From Pseudomonadota bacterium (lineage in GTDB: Bacteria; Pseudomonadota; Gammaproteobacteria; Xanthomonadales; Xanthomonadaceae): DNA of 64,000 bases. Within the stretch, counting starts at the first letter, position 1; each line of letters starts with the position of its first letter. The stretch lies in NCBI GenBank assembly GCA_023388355.1, contig JAEWGI010000045.1:1-64000 (forward strand), in the 5' to 3' direction. The translations under genes and the position numbers were made by a program. The notes beneath the pieces were generated by a model that was not told the origin of the DNA, made no database searches, and saw only the letters and a list, made by a program, of their open reading frames with translations. Positions 46,652 to 54,087 of this stretch are shown piece by piece.

Positions 46652-47248
46652 ATGGCATGCGCGCGGATCTACCTGGTCGACGACAACGAGGCCTTCCGCG
46701 AATCCACCGCCTGGCTGCTGGAAACGGCGGGCTTCGAACCGCAGGCGTTTGCCTCCGGCCCGGCGTTCCTCTCCGCCTACCAGGGCGACCGCCACGGCGC
46801 GCGCGACGAGTGCCTGGTCTCGGACATCCGCATGCCGCAGATGAGCGGCCTGCAGCTGCAGGACGAGATGCACCGGCGCGGGATCCGCCTGCCGCTGGTG
46901 TTCGTCACCGCGCACGGCGACGTGCCGCTGGCGGTCGAGGCGATGCGCAAGGGCGCGACCAATTTCCTTGAGAAACCCTTCACCGACGAGGCCCTGGTGC
47001 ACGCGGTGGAAGCCGCCTTCGCCAGCCGGCGGCTGCCGGCGCAGATGCGCAACGAATCGCTGGAGAAGCTCAGCCCGCGCGAGCGCCAGGTGCTCGACCT
47101 GGTGGTCGCCAGCAAGCCCAACAAGATCATCGCCGACATCCTCGGCATCAGCATCAAGACCGTGGAGCTGCATCGCGCCAACATGATGTCCAAGCTGGGC
47201 GTGCGCTCGCTGCCCGAACTGATGAAGGTAGCCCTCGGCCATGGCTGA
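46652..47248 (+). CDS. FixJ/NarL-type response regulator of the secretion locus
   Basis: A 198-residue regulator. The receiver domain has the acidic pair D10-D11, phospho-acceptor D58 (LVSDIRMPQMSG), T87 region (FVTAHGD) and K108 (FLEKPF). The output is a LuxR-type helix-turn-helix (LSPRERQVLDLVVASKPNKI, ADILGISIKTVELHRANMM). Coupled to its kinase and overlapping sctQ by eight bases. As a dimeric LuxR-type factor it would bind a short dyad, and the CTAGGGT-type dyads of this locus are the obvious candidates. Confidence 0.93.
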   Translation: MACARIYLVDDNEAFRESTAWLLETAGFEPQAFASGPAFLSAYQGDRHGARDECLVSDIRMPQMSGLQLQDEMHRRGIRLPLVFVTAHGDVPLAVEAMRKGATNFLEKPFTDEALVHAVEAAFASRRLPAQMRNESLEKLSPRERQVLDLVVASKPNKIIADILGISIKTVELHRANMMSKLGVRSLPELMKVALGHG

Positions 47249-48356
47249 ACGCCGCGGCAAGGCGGCGCGCAGGGCGCCGGCACGCGGACAGTCCGCGCCA
47301 GCACCCGACGCGCGCGAGGTGCGTCCCGCCGGCGAGCGCCTGCCGCGGCTCTCGCCCGCGCAGGCCGGCGCGCTGCGCGGCCTGTTCTCCAGCGCCCAGG
47401 CCTGGAGCCTGTCCGGCAACGGCGTGCTCCAGTGCATGCCCGGCCGGCCGGCGCCGGCGGCGCAGCGGTTCGAACTCGACGCCGAGGGCACACGCATCGG
47501 GCTGGCGCTGCAGGCGCCGCACGACCCGGCGGCGCTGCACTGGAACGACTACCAGGGCCGCGCGCGCGTGCTGGCCTGGAGCCTGGCGCACGAACCGGCG
47601 CTGATGCGCCTGAGCGAGGCCTTCGGCGTGGCGCTCACGCCGCTGCCCGATGCGCCCGAAGACGCCGACGACGGCACTGCGCTGTGGCTCGATTTCATCG
47701 TCGACGAGGACGGCGGCGAGGACGACGGGGCGCGCATGCCCGCCCTGCAGGGCGCGCTGCGGGTGCCGCCGGCATGGACCGACCGCCTGCTCGAACGCGC
47801 CGACCCGCCCTACGAAGAGCACGCGCAGCTGGCCGCGCGCTGGCGCGAACTCGGCGTGCCGATCTCGCTGCAGTGGCGGATCGCGCCGCTGCCGGTCGGC
47901 GACTGGGCCGCGCTGCGCCCCGGCGACGTGATCGTGGCCGGGCACCGCGGCCAGCCGCCGCATGCGCTCGCCTGCGCCGGCGGCCTGGCCTGGCCGCTGG
48001 TGCCCGATCCGGGCGGCTGGCGCATCGATGGACCGCCGCAACATATCCAGACCTCCGTGGAGCCTTTCCCCATGAACGACACTTCCCAGGACACCGGCGG
48101 CGAGCCCGCCGGCGACGCTTCCGTCGACGGCGATGCGCTTGCGCGCAGGCTGCCGGTCGAGGTCGCCTTCGAGCTCGGCCGCAGCGAGCTGCGCGTGGGC
48201 GAGCTCTCGGCGCTGCAGCCGGGCTACGTGTTCCCGCTGGCGGCGCCGGTGGATGGCGCCAGCGTGACCATCCGCGCCAACGGCCAGGCCGTTGGCCAGG
48301 GCGAACTGGTCGCGGTGGGCGACACGCTCGGCGTGCGCCTGCTGTGGTGGAACTGA
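47241..48356 (+). CDS. sctQ: type III secretion sorting-platform protein SctQ
   Basis: The C-ring-like sorting-platform component (YscQ/HrcQ, FliM/FliN relative). The 371 residues have a divergent N-terminal region and a C-terminal SpoA domain (LPVEVAFELGRSELRVGELS, FPLAAPVDGASVTIRANGQA, GQGELVAVGDTLGVRLL). An internal ATG at 48072 with its own Shine-Dalgarno would yield the 94-residue SpoA domain alone, as known for YscQ-C and SpaO. Overlaps the regulator gene by eight bases. Confidence 0.9.
   Translation: MAERRGKAARRAPARGQSAPAPDAREVRPAGERLPRLSPAQAGALRGLFSSAQAWSLSGNGVLQCMPGRPAPAAQRFELDAEGTRIGLALQAPHDPAALHWNDYQGRARVLAWSLAHEPALMRLSEAFGVALTPLPDAPEDADDGTALWLDFIVDEDGGEDDGARMPALQGALRVPPAWTDRLLERADPPYEEHAQLAARWRELGVPISLQWRIAPLPVGDWAALRPGDVIVAGHRGQPPHALACAGGLAWPLVPDPGGWRIDGPPQHIQTSVEPFPMNDTSQDTGGEPAGDASVDGDALARRLPVEVAFELGRSELRVGELSALQPGYVFPLAAPVDGASVTIRANGQAVGQGELVAVGDTLGVRLLWWN
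48057..48074 (+). promoter_or_regulatory. internal ribosome-binding site and start for SctQ-C
   Basis: GTGGAG (48057-48062) stands nine bases before an in-frame ATG (48072, codon 278 of sctQ). Translation from here gives a 94-residue protein starting MNDTSQDTGGEP that contains only the SpoA domain. Several injectisomes make this shorter form, which dimerises and binds full-length SctQ. Confidence 0.65.
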
Positions 48357-48378
48357 GCCGCAACCGACCGGACCGTCC

Positions 48379-49410
48379 ATGGACCTGAGCAGCTATTCCC
48401 CCGCGCTGGTGCTGGTGGTGGTCGTCAGCCTGGCGCTGGCGCCCTTCGTCGCGGTGATGGTGACCTCGTTCACCAAGATCGTCGTGGTGCTGAGCCTGCT
48501 GCGCAACGCGCTGGGGCTGCAGCAGGTGCCGCCGAACGTGGTCATCAACGGTCTTGCGATCGTGCTGTCGATCTACGTGATGTACCCGGTGATCCTCGAC
48601 ACCTACGAAGCGGTGACCGCGCACCAGCAGGGCCGCCCGGTGCCCGCCTCGGTGCAGGCGCAGATCGACCAGCGCCAGCAGGCGCAGGCCGAGCGCCGCC
48701 GGGTGCAGGCCGAGCGCGCGGCGCAGCGTGCCCAGGGTGCGGCGCCGGCACAGGCCGAAGGCGAACCGGCGCCGACCAGCCCCGCGGCCGCCGACGCGCT
48801 GCAGGCCGAAGCCGACGCCCTCCAGGCGCAGGCCGATGCGCCGCAGGCCGGGGACGGAGCCGCGCCCGGCGCGCAACCCGGACCGCTGTTCCGCAATGTC
48901 GTCACCGGCCAGGGCCCCGCGGCCCCGCCCGCACCCGACGCCGGGGCGGGGGTCGACGCCGGGATCGTGGTGCCCGCGCCCGCGCAGGCGACGCCGCTGG
49001 CTCCCCCGGGCAGCGACGGCGCGCGCCTGCTGGCCACGTTCGAGGCGGGCAAGGAGCCGCTGCGCGGGTTCCTGATCGAGCACTCCAACGACGCCGAACG
49101 CGCCTTCTTCCTGCGCAGCGCGCAGCGCCTGCTGCCGCCCGACCGGCGCGACGCGCTGAGCGTTGACGACTTCATCGTGGTCGTCCCGGCCTTCACCGTC
49201 AGCGAACTGACCGCCGCGTTCCAGATCGGCTTCCTGATCTTCCTGCCGTTCCTGATCATCGACCTGGTGGTGGCCAACATCCTGCTCGCGCTGGGCATGA
49301 TGATGATGTCGCCGACCACGGTCTCGCTGCCGTTCAAGCTGCTGCTGTTCGTGATGATCGACGGCTGGGCCAAGCTGGTGCATGGCCTCGTGCTCACCTA
49401 CACCGGCTAG
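48379..49410 (+). CDS. sctR: type III secretion export-gate protein SctR with a large insertion
   Basis: Core gate protein (FliP/YscR family). The N-terminal VTSFTKIVVVLSLLRNALGL and VPPNVVINGLAIVLSIYVMYP, and the C-terminal DDFIVVVPAFTVSELTAAFQ, VANILLALGMMMMSPTTVSL and LPFKLLLFVMIDGW are textbook. The total is 343 residues against about 215-220 normally. The surplus lies at about residues 80-212, in the loop after the second hydrophobic stretch: it is rich in Ala, Gln and Pro and has no membrane segment. The frame is clean and both flanks are conserved, so this is an insertion, not an error. Start at 48379, 22 bp after sctQ. Confidence 0.93.
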   Translation: MDLSSYSPALVLVVVVSLALAPFVAVMVTSFTKIVVVLSLLRNALGLQQVPPNVVINGLAIVLSIYVMYPVILDTYEAVTAHQQGRPVPASVQAQIDQRQQAQAERRRVQAERAAQRAQGAAPAQAEGEPAPTSPAAADALQAEADALQAQADAPQAGDGAAPGAQPGPLFRNVVTGQGPAAPPAPDAGAGVDAGIVVPAPAQATPLAPPGSDGARLLATFEAGKEPLRGFLIEHSNDAERAFFLRSAQRLLPPDRRDALSVDDFIVVVPAFTVSELTAAFQIGFLIFLPFLIIDLVVANILLALGMMMMSPTTVSLPFKLLLFVMIDGWAKLVHGLVLTYTG

Positions 49411-49420
49411 GAGGCGGGCG

Positions 49421-49687
49421 ATGGGCGAAGTGCTCGAACTCACCCGCCAGGCGCTGTGGCTGGTGCTGCTGCTGTCGGGGCCGCCGATCGCGGCGGCGGC
49501 GATCGTGGGCTTGGTGGTGGCGTTCCTGCAGGCGGCCACCCAGATCCAGGAGCAGACCTTCGCCTACGCGCTGAAGTTCGTGGCGATCGTGCTGGCGCTG
49601 TTCGTCACCGGGGCGATGATCGGCGGCACCCTGTACACCTATTCCAACCGCATCTTCATCGAATTCCCCTCCCTGATCCGGCGCTGA
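49421..49687 (+). CDS. sctS: type III secretion export-gate protein SctS
   Basis: An 88-residue FliQ/YscS-family protein with two transmembrane helices (ALWLVLLLSGPPIAAAAIVG and FVAIVLALFVTGAMIGGTLY) and the conserved AATQIQEQTFAYALKF between them. Complete and of usual length. GGAGG stands seven bases before the ATG, and the stop overlaps the sctT start by one base. Confidence 0.95.
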   Translation: MGEVLELTRQALWLVLLLSGPPIAAAAIVGLVVAFLQAATQIQEQTFAYALKFVAIVLALFVTGAMIGGTLYTYSNRIFIEFPSLIRR

Positions 49688-50475
49688 TGCAGTTCTTCTC
49701 GTCCGCCGAAACCGCGCTGCTGGCGCTGGGCCTGACCCTGCCGCGCATCATCGGCGCGTTCATCATGCTGCCGCTGATCAGCCCGCAGAACATGCCGGCG
49801 ATGGTGCGCAACAGTTTCCTGGTCAGCCTGGCGATCGTGGCGCTGCCGATCGTGGTCACGACTGCGCCGCCGGGCACGATGAGCGCGCTGTCGTGGCCTG
49901 CACTGGTAGTCAAGGAGCTGTTCATCGGCATCGCCATCGGCTTCTGTTTCGGCATCGTGTTCTGGGCGATCGCGGCCGCGGGCAACGTGATCGACACCCA
50001 GGTCGGCATGGCGATGGCGATGGTGTTCGACCCGATCCAGGGCCACCAGACCTCGCTGCACAGCGAGTTCCTGTCGCATTTCGCGGCCTGGGTGTTCATG
50101 GCCAGCGGCGCGTTCGTGATCTTCCTCGACCTGCTGCTGGGCAGCTACATCATCTGGCCGCCGACCTCGTTCTTCCCCGACCTCGCGGCCTCGGGCATGA
50201 ACCTGTTCGTCGGCCACTTCGGCTACTTCATGACCACGATGCTGGTGCTGGCCGCGCCGGTGATGGTGATCCTGCTGATCATCGACCTGTCGTTCGGCCT
50301 GGTGAACCGCTACGCGCCGCAGCTGAACGTGTTCGCGCTCACCCTGCCGCTCAAGGCCTGGGCGGCCACCGGCGTGATCCTGCTGCTGCTGGGCGTGTAC
50401 GTCGAGGTGCTGGTGCGCCGCCTCCACGACAGCCAGGGACTGCAGGAACTGCTGCGCAGGACGTTCGGCGGCTGA
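49687..50475 (+). CDS. sctT: type III secretion export-gate protein SctT
   Basis: A 262-residue FliR/YscT-family gate protein with about six transmembrane segments. Conserved blocks are LPRIIGAFIMLPLISPQNMP near the N-terminus, VVKELFIGIAIGFCFGIVFW, and DLSFGLVNRYAPQLNVFAL. In other loci sctU follows directly; here the next gene is an unrelated kinase, so the gate operon ends without sctU. The ATG at 49687 overlaps the sctS stop (TGATG). Confidence 0.94.
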   Translation: MQFFSSAETALLALGLTLPRIIGAFIMLPLISPQNMPAMVRNSFLVSLAIVALPIVVTTAPPGTMSALSWPALVVKELFIGIAIGFCFGIVFWAIAAAGNVIDTQVGMAMAMVFDPIQGHQTSLHSEFLSHFAAWVFMASGAFVIFLDLLLGSYIIWPPTSFFPDLAASGMNLFVGHFGYFMTTMLVLAAPVMVILLIIDLSFGLVNRYAPQLNVFALTLPLKAWAATGVILLLLGVYVEVLVRRLHDSQGLQELLRRTFGG

Positions 50476-50574
50476 GGCCGGCGCCCCGGCACGCGGCCAC
50501 GTCAGGCTTTTCGCCGCGGGCTTGCCACCCGCCGGCGACTGGGCAATGCTGTCGGCGCTTTCAGGGGGAAGTGC

Positions 50575-53010
50575 GTGACGATCAATGAATTTCCGGCGCC
50601 GTCGCCAGCGCCGCCGCCCGGCATGTGGCGCTTCGGCGACGCGGTGCTGGACGAACAGCAGGCGTCGCTGCACGTGGCCGGCGTCCGGGTCGCACTCGAC
50701 CGCAGCAGCCACGACGTGCTCCTGGCGCTGCTGCGCCACGCCGGCGAAGTGGTCACCAAGGAAGAGCTGCTCGAGGCCGGCTGGCCGGGGCGCGTGGTCT
50801 CGGAGAACTCGCTTGCCAAGGCGGTGAGCCGCCTGCGCCAGGCCCTGGGCACGCAGGGCGCGGGCATCCGCGCGGTGCACGGCTACGGCTATCGCCTGGC
50901 GGCAGCGGTGGAGTTCGGCGCGGCCAGCCGCGAGGACGCCGCGCCGCAGCCCTTGGCGGATGCCCTCCCCGGCGAAGGCGACGAACCTGCCCAGCGACCC
51001 GGCTGGCGCGTGGTGCGGCGACTGGGGGTCGGGGCCGCTTCGGCCGCGTTCCTCGCCCGCGACGGCAGCGGCGAAGAGCGGGTACTGAAGTTCGCCCGCG
51101 GCGAGGCGGGCCTGCGCGGGCTCAAGCGCGAAGTCGCGCTGTCGCGGCATATCGGTTCGCTGCAGGTGGAACTGCCCGACCTGGTGCGCGTGCTCGACTG
51201 GAACCTCGCGCAGCCGCCATTCTTCATCGACCTGCCCTATTTCGCCGACGGTCACCTGGGCGCCTGGGCAAGCGGTCCCGACGGACTGGCGACACTGGAC
51301 CGCGCCGCCCGCGTCGGGCTTTGCGCGCAGCTGTGCGAATCCGTCGCCGGGCTGCACGAGATCGGCATCATCCACAGGGACCTCAAGCCCGAAAACCTGT
51401 ATCCGTGGCGCGACGGCGCGGGGCGACTGCGGCTTGCGGTCGCCGACCTGGGTGCGGGACAGGCGGCGATCTCGCTGCGCCTGCTGGACATGGACATCAC
51501 CCTGGGCGCGACGGCCGGCCAGCTCGAGGAGAGCGCCGGCAGCCTGCGCTATGTCGCGCCCGAGGTGGTCGCCGGCGGCGTGGCCACCCAGCGCAGCGAC
51601 GTGTACGCCCTCGGCGTGCTGGCCTACCAGATGCTGGTGGGCGACCTGCGCCGGCCGCTCGCACCCGGCTGGGAGGCCGACCTCGACGATCCGCTGCTGT
51701 GCGCGGACATCGCGCTGGCCGCGGCCGCCAGCCCGGCCAGGCGCCTGCCGTCGGCCTCGGCGTTCGCCGCCCGCCTGCGCACGCTCGAGGCGCGCCGCGC
51801 CGGGCAGCAGGCCCAGCGCGAGGCCGAACGCGAGCAGGCGCAGGCCCGGCGGGTGCTTGAGCGCCAGCGCACCCGCCGGCCCTGGCTGCTGGCCACGGCC
51901 GCCGCCCTCGTCCTGGGCATCGCCGTCAGCGGCTGGCTGTACCTGCAGGCCGTGGAAGCCGGCCGCGACGCGCGCGAGCAGGCGGCCATCGCGGACGCGG
52001 TCAACCGGTTCTTCAACGAGGACGTGCTCGCCGCGGCCTCGCCCTATGCGCACGGCGGCCAGGGCGAGCGCACGGTGCGCGAGGCGATCGACCACGCCGT
52101 GACCCGCATCGGCGACCGGATCGGCCACCAGCCGGTGGTCGAGGCCACGGTGCGCCTGGCGATCGGCCGCGCCTATGGCGAGGCCATGCTGATCGCGCAG
52201 GCGATCGAGCAGAAGCGGCGTGCGGTGGCGCTGTTCGAGCAGCACCTGGGGCCGCGCGATCCGCGCACGCAGCGCGCGCGCTACCAGCTTGCCGCCGACC
52301 TGGTCGACGACTCGCGCTTCGACGAGGCCGCGGCACTGATCCGCAAGACCGACGCCCTGCGCACCGCGCGCGCCCGGCCCGACCCCGAAACGGCGCTCGC
52401 CGCGCACCGCGCCAGCTGCTACTGGCACATCCGCAAGGGCGAGTACGAAGCGGGACAGGCCGCGTGCGAGAACGCAGTCTGGGCCCAGCTCGCGTTCGAC
52501 GACGAGGACCACACCGCCGTGGTCAAGGTACGGGCGAACCTGGCCGTGCTGCACAGCCGGGCCGGGCGCGCCGCCCAGGCCGAGCGGCAGTTCGCCGAGC
52601 TGGCCGCCGCGTTCGCCGCGCTGGGCGATACGGCCAGCCCGACCCGGCTGCGGATCCTCTACCTGCACGGCATGAACCTGCTGGCGCTGGGCCGCCTCGA
52701 CGACGCCGGACGCGCCCTCGCCGAGGCGCACCGCGGCTCCGCGGCCACCCTGGGCGCGGACAATCCGCATACGCTGGAAATCCAGGTCGGACTGGGCCAG
52801 CTGCACACGGCCGCCGGGCGGCACGCCGAGGCCGTGCCGCTGTTGCGGCAGGCCCATGCGGCCTATGCACGGGAGCTGGGCGAGGACAACCACTACACGC
52901 TGGAGGCGCGGCAGCACCTGGAAACCGCGCTGTGCGCCGCAGGCACGGAGGCGGGCAGCATGGCCCCGACCTGCACCGTGGCGCCCCGGGCGGCTCCCGC
53001 GGGCGCCTGA
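50575..53010 (+). CDS. fusion of DNA-binding wHTH, Ser/Thr kinase, membrane helix and TPR region
   Basis: An 811-residue protein with an unusual domain order. Residues about 17-106 form an OmpR/CadC-type winged helix (MWRFGDAVLDEQQASLHVAG, LLEAGWPGRVVSENSLAKAV, IRAVHGYGYRL). Residues about 140-420 are a Hanks-type kinase: VLKF lysine, IIHRDLKPENLY loop, DLG in place of DFG, and a weak glycine loop (LGVGAASAAF). A transmembrane helix lies near 437-456, then TPR-like repeats. GTG start with AGGGGGAA. Both DNA binding and kinase would be cytoplasmic, the TPR part periplasmic. It is transcribed after sctT and converges on the lpoB-like operon; its target is unknown. Confidence 0.88.
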   Translation: MTINEFPAPSPAPPPGMWRFGDAVLDEQQASLHVAGVRVALDRSSHDVLLALLRHAGEVVTKEELLEAGWPGRVVSENSLAKAVSRLRQALGTQGAGIRAVHGYGYRLAAAVEFGAASREDAAPQPLADALPGEGDEPAQRPGWRVVRRLGVGAASAAFLARDGSGEERVLKFARGEAGLRGLKREVALSRHIGSLQVELPDLVRVLDWNLAQPPFFIDLPYFADGHLGAWASGPDGLATLDRAARVGLCAQLCESVAGLHEIGIIHRDLKPENLYPWRDGAGRLRLAVADLGAGQAAISLRLLDMDITLGATAGQLEESAGSLRYVAPEVVAGGVATQRSDVYALGVLAYQMLVGDLRRPLAPGWEADLDDPLLCADIALAAAASPARRLPSASAFAARLRTLEARRAGQQAQREAEREQAQARRVLERQRTRRPWLLATAAALVLGIAVSGWLYLQAVEAGRDAREQAAIADAVNRFFNEDVLAAASPYAHGGQGERTVREAIDHAVTRIGDRIGHQPVVEATVRLAIGRAYGEAMLIAQAIEQKRRAVALFEQHLGPRDPRTQRARYQLAADLVDDSRFDEAAALIRKTDALRTARARPDPETALAAHRASCYWHIRKGEYEAGQAACENAVWAQLAFDDEDHTAVVKVRANLAVLHSRAGRAAQAERQFAELAAAFAALGDTASPTRLRILYLHGMNLLALGRLDDAGRALAEAHRGSAATLGADNPHTLEIQVGLGQLHTAAGRHAEAVPLLRQAHAAYARELGEDNHYTLEARQHLETALCAAGTEAGSMAPTCTVAPRAAPAGA

Positions 53011-53028
53011 GCGCGCCCGCGGGAGCGA

Positions 53029-54087
53029 CTATGGCGCGGACGTCACCAGCGCTTCCCTGAAGGCCCGTTCGCCCAGGCTGAACTGGACGTGCAGCGCTTC
53101 GCCTTTGGCCAGCACGGTGTCGTGGCTCCGTCCGGTCGCCTGTCCCATGCGACAGGCACCCCGCCCCTGCGGATCCGCACTCACGGTCACCCGCACCTCG
53201 CCGGCCGGTACGTTGAAGGTCGCCGCTTCAGCTTCATCGAGCCGCGCGGCCCAGCGCCCGTTGATATGGACCGCCGCATAGCAGGCGCTGCCGTCCCAGG
53301 CATTGGCGCGCGAGATGCGCAGGGTGGCGGCCGGTCCGCGCACGGGTTCCTGGTACGCCAGCACGCGGTCCGCCGGCACGGCGGCCAGGGGCGTCTCCGG
53401 GATCCCCGCCTCGCGCAGGGCGATCCGGGCCGACTCGTCCGCCGTCGCCTCCTCCGCAGCCAGCTCGACGACGCGCTGCTGTTGCGCGGCCGACGCGACG
53501 TCGCGATAGACCGCATGCGCCTGCACCTCGCCGCGCTTGACGGTCTTCATCTCGTAGCTGTCGTCGTCGAGCAGCTGGACCACGCTTTCCCAGCCGAACG
53601 GCAGGTCGAACCTGAGCGTGCCGGCGTCGGCGACCTGGGCGGTGGAGTTCGGCGCCGCCTTCACGTCGAACTTCAGCTTGCCGGGGCCCGCCGGCAGGAT
53701 CCGCATCTGCGGAATCTCGGTGCCATTGACCTGGGTACCGGTCTCCACCATGACCTCGCCCGGCACCTCCCACTGGATGCTGCGGGTGACGCTGGCATAG
53801 CCGTCCCAGCCGGCCACCGTCTCGCCGGCGAAGGTCCGGCCCACCAGCCGCGCGTACGGCCCCCACACGGCGGGATCGGCGGCCGCGGCGTCCTGCGGCG
53901 GGGCGACCGTTTGCGCCGGACGGTCGGCATCCACCGCGTCCCCGGCATGGGCGGTCGCCGCCGCGTCGGCCTCCCGGGCCGGCGGCGCCGGATCGTTGCC
54001 CGCCGCATCCTGGGCGCGTGCCCCGGCGTGCATGGCCAGCAGCACGCACAGGGCGGCTGCCGCGGTCTTGTTGATCGTCGGGGTCAT
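53029..54087 (-). CDS. unrecognised periplasmic protein, last gene of the lpoB-like operon
   Basis: A 352-residue exported protein with a signal peptide (TAAAALCVLLAMHAGARAQ) followed by 50 Ala/Pro/Asp-rich residues and a folded region of beta-rich repeats (KLKFDVKAAPNSTAQVADAG, LRFDLPFGWESVVQLLDDDS, FNVPAGEVRVTVSADPQGRG). I do not recognise the family. Its ATG overlaps the stop of the COG3014-like gene (ATGA), so it is translated with it and probably works in the same envelope process. Confidence 0.78.
   Translation of the reverse strand: MTPTINKTAAAALCVLLAMHAGARAQDAAGNDPAPPAREADAAATAHAGDAVDADRPAQTVAPPQDAAAADPAVWGPYARLVGRTFAGETVAGWDGYASVTRSIQWEVPGEVMVETGTQVNGTEIPQMRILPAGPGKLKFDVKAAPNSTAQVADAGTLRFDLPFGWESVVQLLDDDSYEMKTVKRGEVQAHAVYRDVASAAQQQRVVELAAEEATADESARIALREAGIPETPLAAVPADRVLAYQEPVRGPAATLRISRANAWDGSACYAAVHINGRWAARLDEAEAATFNVPAGEVRVTVSADPQGRGACRMGQATGRSHDTVLAKGEALHVQFSLGERAFREALVTSAP

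Noticed and set aside
45020..50475. Flagellar export cluster (fliO-fliPQR)
   Set aside because: SctJ lipoprotein, SctD with FHA, SctI, SctK, SctP and SctV are of injectisome type and no hook, rod or flagellin genes occur.
51300..53010. Kinase at 50575 as the missing SctU or another secretion component
   Set aside because: It has winged-helix, kinase and TPR features and no FlhB/SctU membrane domain or NPTH site.
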